Positions 5,283-7,459 of a DNA stretch of 7,459 bases are shown here, in pieces. The stretch is from Bacilli bacterium. GTDB lineage: Bacteria; Bacillota_I; Bacilli_A; RF39; UBA660. The position numbers and the translations under genes were made by a program. The stretch is taken from NCBI GenBank assembly GCA_028708945.1, contig JAQVXV010000030.1, positions 1 through 7,459 of the forward strand. Reading direction: 5' to 3'. The notes below the pieces were generated by a model, which saw only the letters and a program-made list of their open reading frames with translations, had not been told where the DNA came from and did not search any database. Every line of letters begins with the position of its first letter. Position 1 is the stretch's first letter.

Positions 5283-6749
5283 ATGTATAATAATGTATTA
5301 AAAGCCTCAGATTTTTATAAAGTTGGAATATATATAAGGTTATCTGAAGCCGATTTAAAAAATTATGAATCAGAAAGTGAAAGTATTATCAATCAAAGGA
5401 ATTTACTAATGAGTTATGTAGAAAAAAACAAATTTACTTTTATTGATGAATATGTAGATGATGGATATACAGGTACTAATTTTGAAAGACCAGGTTTTTT
5501 TAAATTATTAGAAGATATAGAAAATGGTAAAATAAATACCGTTATTACTAAAGACTTATCAAGGTTAGGAAGAGATTATATAAAATGTGGATATTATATT
5601 GAAAATTACTTTCCGCTAAAAGGCGTTAGATATATTTCTATATTAGATCAAATAGATACTTTTCAAGATTGTGCAAATAATGACATAGCACCCTTTAAGG
5701 CTTTATTTAATGACATGAGTAGTAAGGACACTTCTAAAAAGATTCGTTCAATTTTAAAAAACAAAAAAGAACAAGGTAAATTTATTGGGAGTAAACCTTG
5801 TTATGGATATTTAAGAGATCCTTTAGATAGAGGTCATTTAATAGTAGATCCGATATATTCTAATGTTGTTAGAAAAATTTTTCATTTAGCAGATAAAGGA
5901 GTAAAAATAACAGATATTGCAAGTTATTTAAATAGCAATAATATATTATCGCCAAGCGCTTTAAAAAAAAGTAATCGTAACATCTGGACAATTTCTTCAG
6001 TTAATAAAATATTAAAAAACAGAATGTATACTGGCGATATGGTTCAAAATAAACAGGCTAAACTAAACTATAAATCAAAAAAAAAGATATCGTTAGATAA
6101 TAAGTTTTGGATCATTGTTGAAAATACTCATGAATCTTTAGTAAGTAAAGAGGTGTTTAATCGGTTACAAAAAGGATCAAAAAGAACTAATAAAACTTTT
6201 AAAAACCGTGAAAAAAGATTGTTTGAGAATCTAATTTTTTGTAAGGAATGTGGTAACGGATTAACTATCAGTGTAAGAAAGGATTATTATTCTATTAACT
6301 GTAATAAGTACACAAGAGACCCTAGAAGAAGACTATGTGTTTCTCATTTCATGCCTTATGAAAAATTAGAGCATATCCTATTAAATAAAGTAAAAGAAAC
6401 TTATGAAAATTATCTAAAAGAAATTGATTTAGATAGTTTAATTTTAGGAATAGATGAAACAGAATCTCAAAATAATATTAATAATAATAAAATAAAAGAA
6501 TTAGAATATAAATTAGATAATCTTTATGAAGATAAATATAAAGGAATTATAACTGAATCTATGTATCTTAGAATTTCTAAGGATCTTAATAGTCAAATAG
6601 AGATATTAAAAAAAGAAAAAACTAGAAATATTGATAAAAGTGAATTAAAAAACAGTTTAAAAGTATTAAACAGAGAACTATTAAGGATAATTATAGATAA
6701 AATAATTATAGATAAGAATAGAAATATTGAAATATTATATAATTTTTAA
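5283..6749 (+). CDS. Large serine recombinase (resolvase/integrase family)
   Basis: This 488-residue site-specific recombinase cuts and rejoins DNA at attachment sites through a phosphoserine intermediate. The resolvase catalytic domain (about 13-155) has the nucleophile Ser21 in GIYIRLSEAD, with Arg19 two residues before it, and Arg94 and Arg97 in KDLSRLGRD. The Recombinase domain (about 165-280) starts with the typical GKFIGSKPCYGYLRDP and includes WTISSVNKILKNRMYTGDMV. A zinc ribbon has Cys320, Cys323, Cys340 and Cys352, and a coiled coil spans about 398-450, the part that controls synapsis in this family. All catalytic residues are present and length is at the low end for the TnpX/integrase-like group. 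It overlaps no other gene but is coupled to the 26-codon ORF before it. No relaxase, excisionase or cargo marker is nearby, so it may be a remnant of an integrated element or a local DNA-rearranging enzyme. No plus-strand terminator was found. Confidence 0.95.
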   Translation: MYNNVLKASDFYKVGIYIRLSEADLKNYESESESIINQRNLLMSYVEKNKFTFIDEYVDDGYTGTNFERPGFFKLLEDIENGKINTVITKDLSRLGRDYIKCGYYIENYFPLKGVRYISILDQIDTFQDCANNDIAPFKALFNDMSSKDTSKKIRSILKNKKEQGKFIGSKPCYGYLRDPLDRGHLIVDPIYSNVVRKIFHLADKGVKITDIASYLNSNNILSPSALKKSNRNIWTISSVNKILKNRMYTGDMVQNKQAKLNYKSKKKISLDNKFWIIVENTHESLVSKEVFNRLQKGSKRTNKTFKNREKRLFENLIFCKECGNGLTISVRKDYYSINCNKYTRDPRRRLCVSHFMPYEKLEHILLNKVKETYENYLKEIDLDSLILGIDETESQNNINNNKIKELEYKLDNLYEDKYKGIITESMYLRISKDLNSQIEILKKEKTRNIDKSELKNSLKVLNRELLRIIIDKIIIDKNRNIEILYNF

Positions 6750-6750
6750 A

Positions 6751-6772
6751 AGAAAAAGAAGATTGCTCTTCT
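6751..6772 (-). terminator. Rho-independent terminator of the minus-strand Gly/Tyr-rich gene
   Basis: On the minus strand AGAAGA (6772-6767) and TCTTCT (6762-6757) form a 6-bp stem around a 4-base loop, followed by T's (6757-6753, then mixed T-rich). It overlaps the stop codon of the minus-strand gene. On the plus strand the hairpin has no T-tract, so it should not stop recombinase transcripts efficiently. Confidence 0.65.
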
Positions 6773-6953
6773 AATAAGGATAATATGGATAATATGGGTT
6801 ATATGGATACTGTCTATAGTATGGATTAACTAATAAACCAGTTGTTGCTCCTAATAAGAAAGGTAGACCAAATCCGCCACCAAATCCGCCACCAAAGCCC
6901 CAACCTCTTCTATATCTAGGATAACCCCATCCCATTCTTCCTACTCCGTACAT
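6771..6953 (-). CDS. Small Gly/Tyr/Pro-rich protein, possible coat- or surface-type protein
   Basis: This 60-residue protein has three parts: a basic aromatic N-terminus with Arg6, Arg13, Arg15 and Arg16; a glycine segment (17-29) made of repeated FGGG units leading into a short hydrophobic stretch (30-42); and a Tyr/Pro tail (44-60) ending in repeated YYP units. There are no Cys, Asp, Glu or Lys residues. Such compositions are seen in small spore-coat-associated or other structural surface proteins of Bacillota, but no exact family is recognised. AGGAGG (6966-6961) lies 7 bases before the ATG and there is a terminator at the stop, so it is a well-formed stand-alone gene rather than a chance frame. 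It converges on the recombinase and diverges from the phosphorylase gene. A spore or surface role is inference from composition only. The whole gene is richer in G and C than its neighbours, driven by Gly and Pro codons. Confidence 0.7.
   Translation of the reverse strand: MYGVGRMGWGYPRYRRGWGFGGGFGGGFGLPFLLGATTGLLVNPYYRQYPYNPYYPYYPY
6778..6795. repeat. 9-bp tandem repeat in the Tyr/Pro tail
   Basis: GGATAATAT occurs twice in direct tandem at 6778-6786 and 6787-6795 and encodes YYP-type units on the minus strand. It is coding and in frame, so copy-number change would lengthen or shorten the tail without a frameshift. Confidence 0.6.
6867..6898. repeat. 12-bp in-frame tandem repeat encoding FGGG units
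   Basis: ACCAAATCCGCC occurs twice exactly (6867-6878, 6879-6890), followed by a diverged partial copy to about 6898. On the minus strand each unit encodes one Gly-Gly-Phe-Gly block, so slippage changes the glycine segment while keeping the frame. Confidence 0.75.
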
Positions 6954-6960
6954 AATGATA

Positions 6961-7000
6961 CCTCCTAGAATATTATATGAATTATTATTATATAGGTTAA
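6961..7000 (-). promoter_or_regulatory. Promoter and ribosome binding site of the Gly/Tyr-rich gene
   Basis: On the minus strand TTAACC (7000-6995) is a partial -35 with a 17-base spacer to TATAAT (6977-6972). AGGAGG (6966-6961) starts 5 bases after the -10, so the transcript would begin at the ribosome binding site. The -35 is one copy of a GGTTAA direct repeat (6995-7006). Confidence 0.6.
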
Positions 7001-7006
7001 GGTTAA
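6995..7006. repeat. GGTTAA direct repeat in the divergent promoter region
   Basis: GGTTAAGGTTAA lies between the two divergent -10 elements, where both promoters would need their -35 contacts. It could be chance, a shared -35 region or a regulator binding site. Confidence 0.4.
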
Positions 7007-7016
7007 TAAAAAGATA

Positions 7017-7037
7017 TGATATAATTTATAAGAGGTG
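7017..7037 (+). promoter_or_regulatory. Extended -10 promoter and ribosome binding site of the phosphorylase gene
   Basis: TGATATAAT (7017-7025) is identical to the element before the Abi/HEPN gene. AGAGGTG (7031-7037) begins 5 bases later and is 6 bases before ATG 7044. The predicted leader is about 12 bases. The 90-base gap between this gene and the divergent minus-strand gene therefore holds both promoters. Confidence 0.7.
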
Positions 7038-7043
7038 TATTAA

Positions 7044-7459
7044 ATGATTAAATATAGTAATGAAGAAGGGTTTATAAAAGCAAAAGGAATAAAGTTTAGA
7101 GAAAATCAAAAAAAGGATATAATATTACCTAAAGTAGCGGTAGGTGTTTTCTCAAGGCATCTATATGATGATGTTATTGAAAAATTTAGTTGTAATGAAG
7201 TAGGTTATATATCAAATGCTAATTTTGAAAGAAATGTTTTTGTATTAAGATATAAAGATATCGAAATAACTTTTTTTATGGCGGGTGTTAGTGGACCACA
7301 TATATGTGCCGATATTGAGGAATTAAGTGCTCAAGGTGTTGAAAAATTCATTATTTTTGGTAATTGCGGAGTTTTAGATTCAAATATTGAAGACTGTTCG
7401 ATTATCATACCAACAAAAGCTTTTAGAGAAGAAGGATCAAGTTATCATTATGTAGAAGA
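7044..7459 (+). CDS. Nucleoside phosphorylase (PNP/UDP family), 5' part only
   Basis: The frame runs open to the window end, giving 138 residues of a longer protein (the family is usually 240-290). It matches the PNP_UDP_1 fold: a glycine-containing first strand (VAVGVFSRH, 31-39), FMAGVSGPHICADIEEL (78-94), which is the substrate-phosphate and family signature region, FIIFGNCGVLD (102-112) and IIIPTKAFREEGSSYHY (120-136). These enzymes split nucleosides with phosphate into a base and ribose-1-phosphate in the cytoplasm for salvage. The REEGSSYHY block is like that of purine or uridine phosphorylase-type members, but substrate choice cannot be fixed without the C-terminal half. It has its own extended -10 promoter and GAGGTG ribosome binding site. 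An MTA/SAH nucleosidase-like member is the alternative. Confidence 0.85.
   Translation, partial: MIKYSNEEGFIKAKGIKFRENQKKDIILPKVAVGVFSRHLYDDVIEKFSCNEVGYISNANFERNVFVLRYKDIEITFFMAGVSGPHICADIEELSAQGVEKFIIFGNCGVLDSNIEDCSIIIPTKAFREEGSSYHYVE

Noticed and set aside
4667..6770. Amidase gene split by insertion of the pilin-recombinase segment
   Set aside because: The missing C-terminal half of the amidase was not found after the recombinase or anywhere else in the window, and no target-site repeats flank the segment.
1..7459. CRISPR array, tRNA, rRNA, riboswitch or complete insertion sequence
   Set aside because: No regularly spaced repeats, no tRNA-like cloverleaf, no transposase with inverted ends and no intergenic gap over about 100 bases were seen.

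Overview
The window comes from a low-GC Gram-positive genome, most likely an uncultured member of the Bacillota/Bacilli. The evidence is very AT-rich coding sequence, strong AGGAGG or GGTGA-type ribosome binding sites, ordinary use of TGG for Trp (so not a Mycoplasma-type code), and a gene set of HtrA, a secreted Amidase_3 enzyme, a Gram-positive-style polysaccharide deacetylase and a prepilin-like protein. The exact lineage cannot be fixed from this stretch.

Layout. (1) 1-1366: the tail of a P-II-like regulator gene, then a membrane-anchored HtrA/DegP-type protease, closely spaced. (2) 1406-2065: a secreted CwlD-like N-acetylmuramoyl-L-alanine amidase. (3) 2118-3050: a stand-alone Abi_2/AbiD/F-type protein with an intact HEPN RNase motif, with its own promoter and a clear terminator. 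(4) 3100-4329: a secreted polysaccharide deacetylase with a probable SH3-like N-terminal region. (5) 4386-5135: a second amidase cut to 93 codons, apparently co-transcribed with an orphan prepilin-like gene and closed by a terminator. (6) 5201-6749: a 26-codon ORF one base before a large serine recombinase gene. (7) On the minus strand, 6953-6771, a Gly/Tyr/Pro-rich 60-residue protein that converges on the recombinase. (8) 7044-end: the start of a nucleoside phosphorylase, divergent from (7).

How it fits together. Most products act outside the membrane: the protease, two amidase homologues, the deacetylase and the pilin-like protein. The region therefore reads as an envelope-remodelling neighbourhood into which a defence-type gene and a site-specific recombinase have been placed. 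The truncated amidase, orphan pilin gene and solitary recombinase lie side by side, which suggests past rearrangement, although no attachment sites or element ends could be identified.

A recurring regulatory pattern is visible. Before most transcription units a -10-like hexamer ends only about 3-6 bases upstream of the ribosome binding site, which predicts very short 5' leaders. No tRNA, rRNA, CRISPR array, riboswitch or complete insertion sequence was seen, and no gene-free stretch exceeds about 100 bases.
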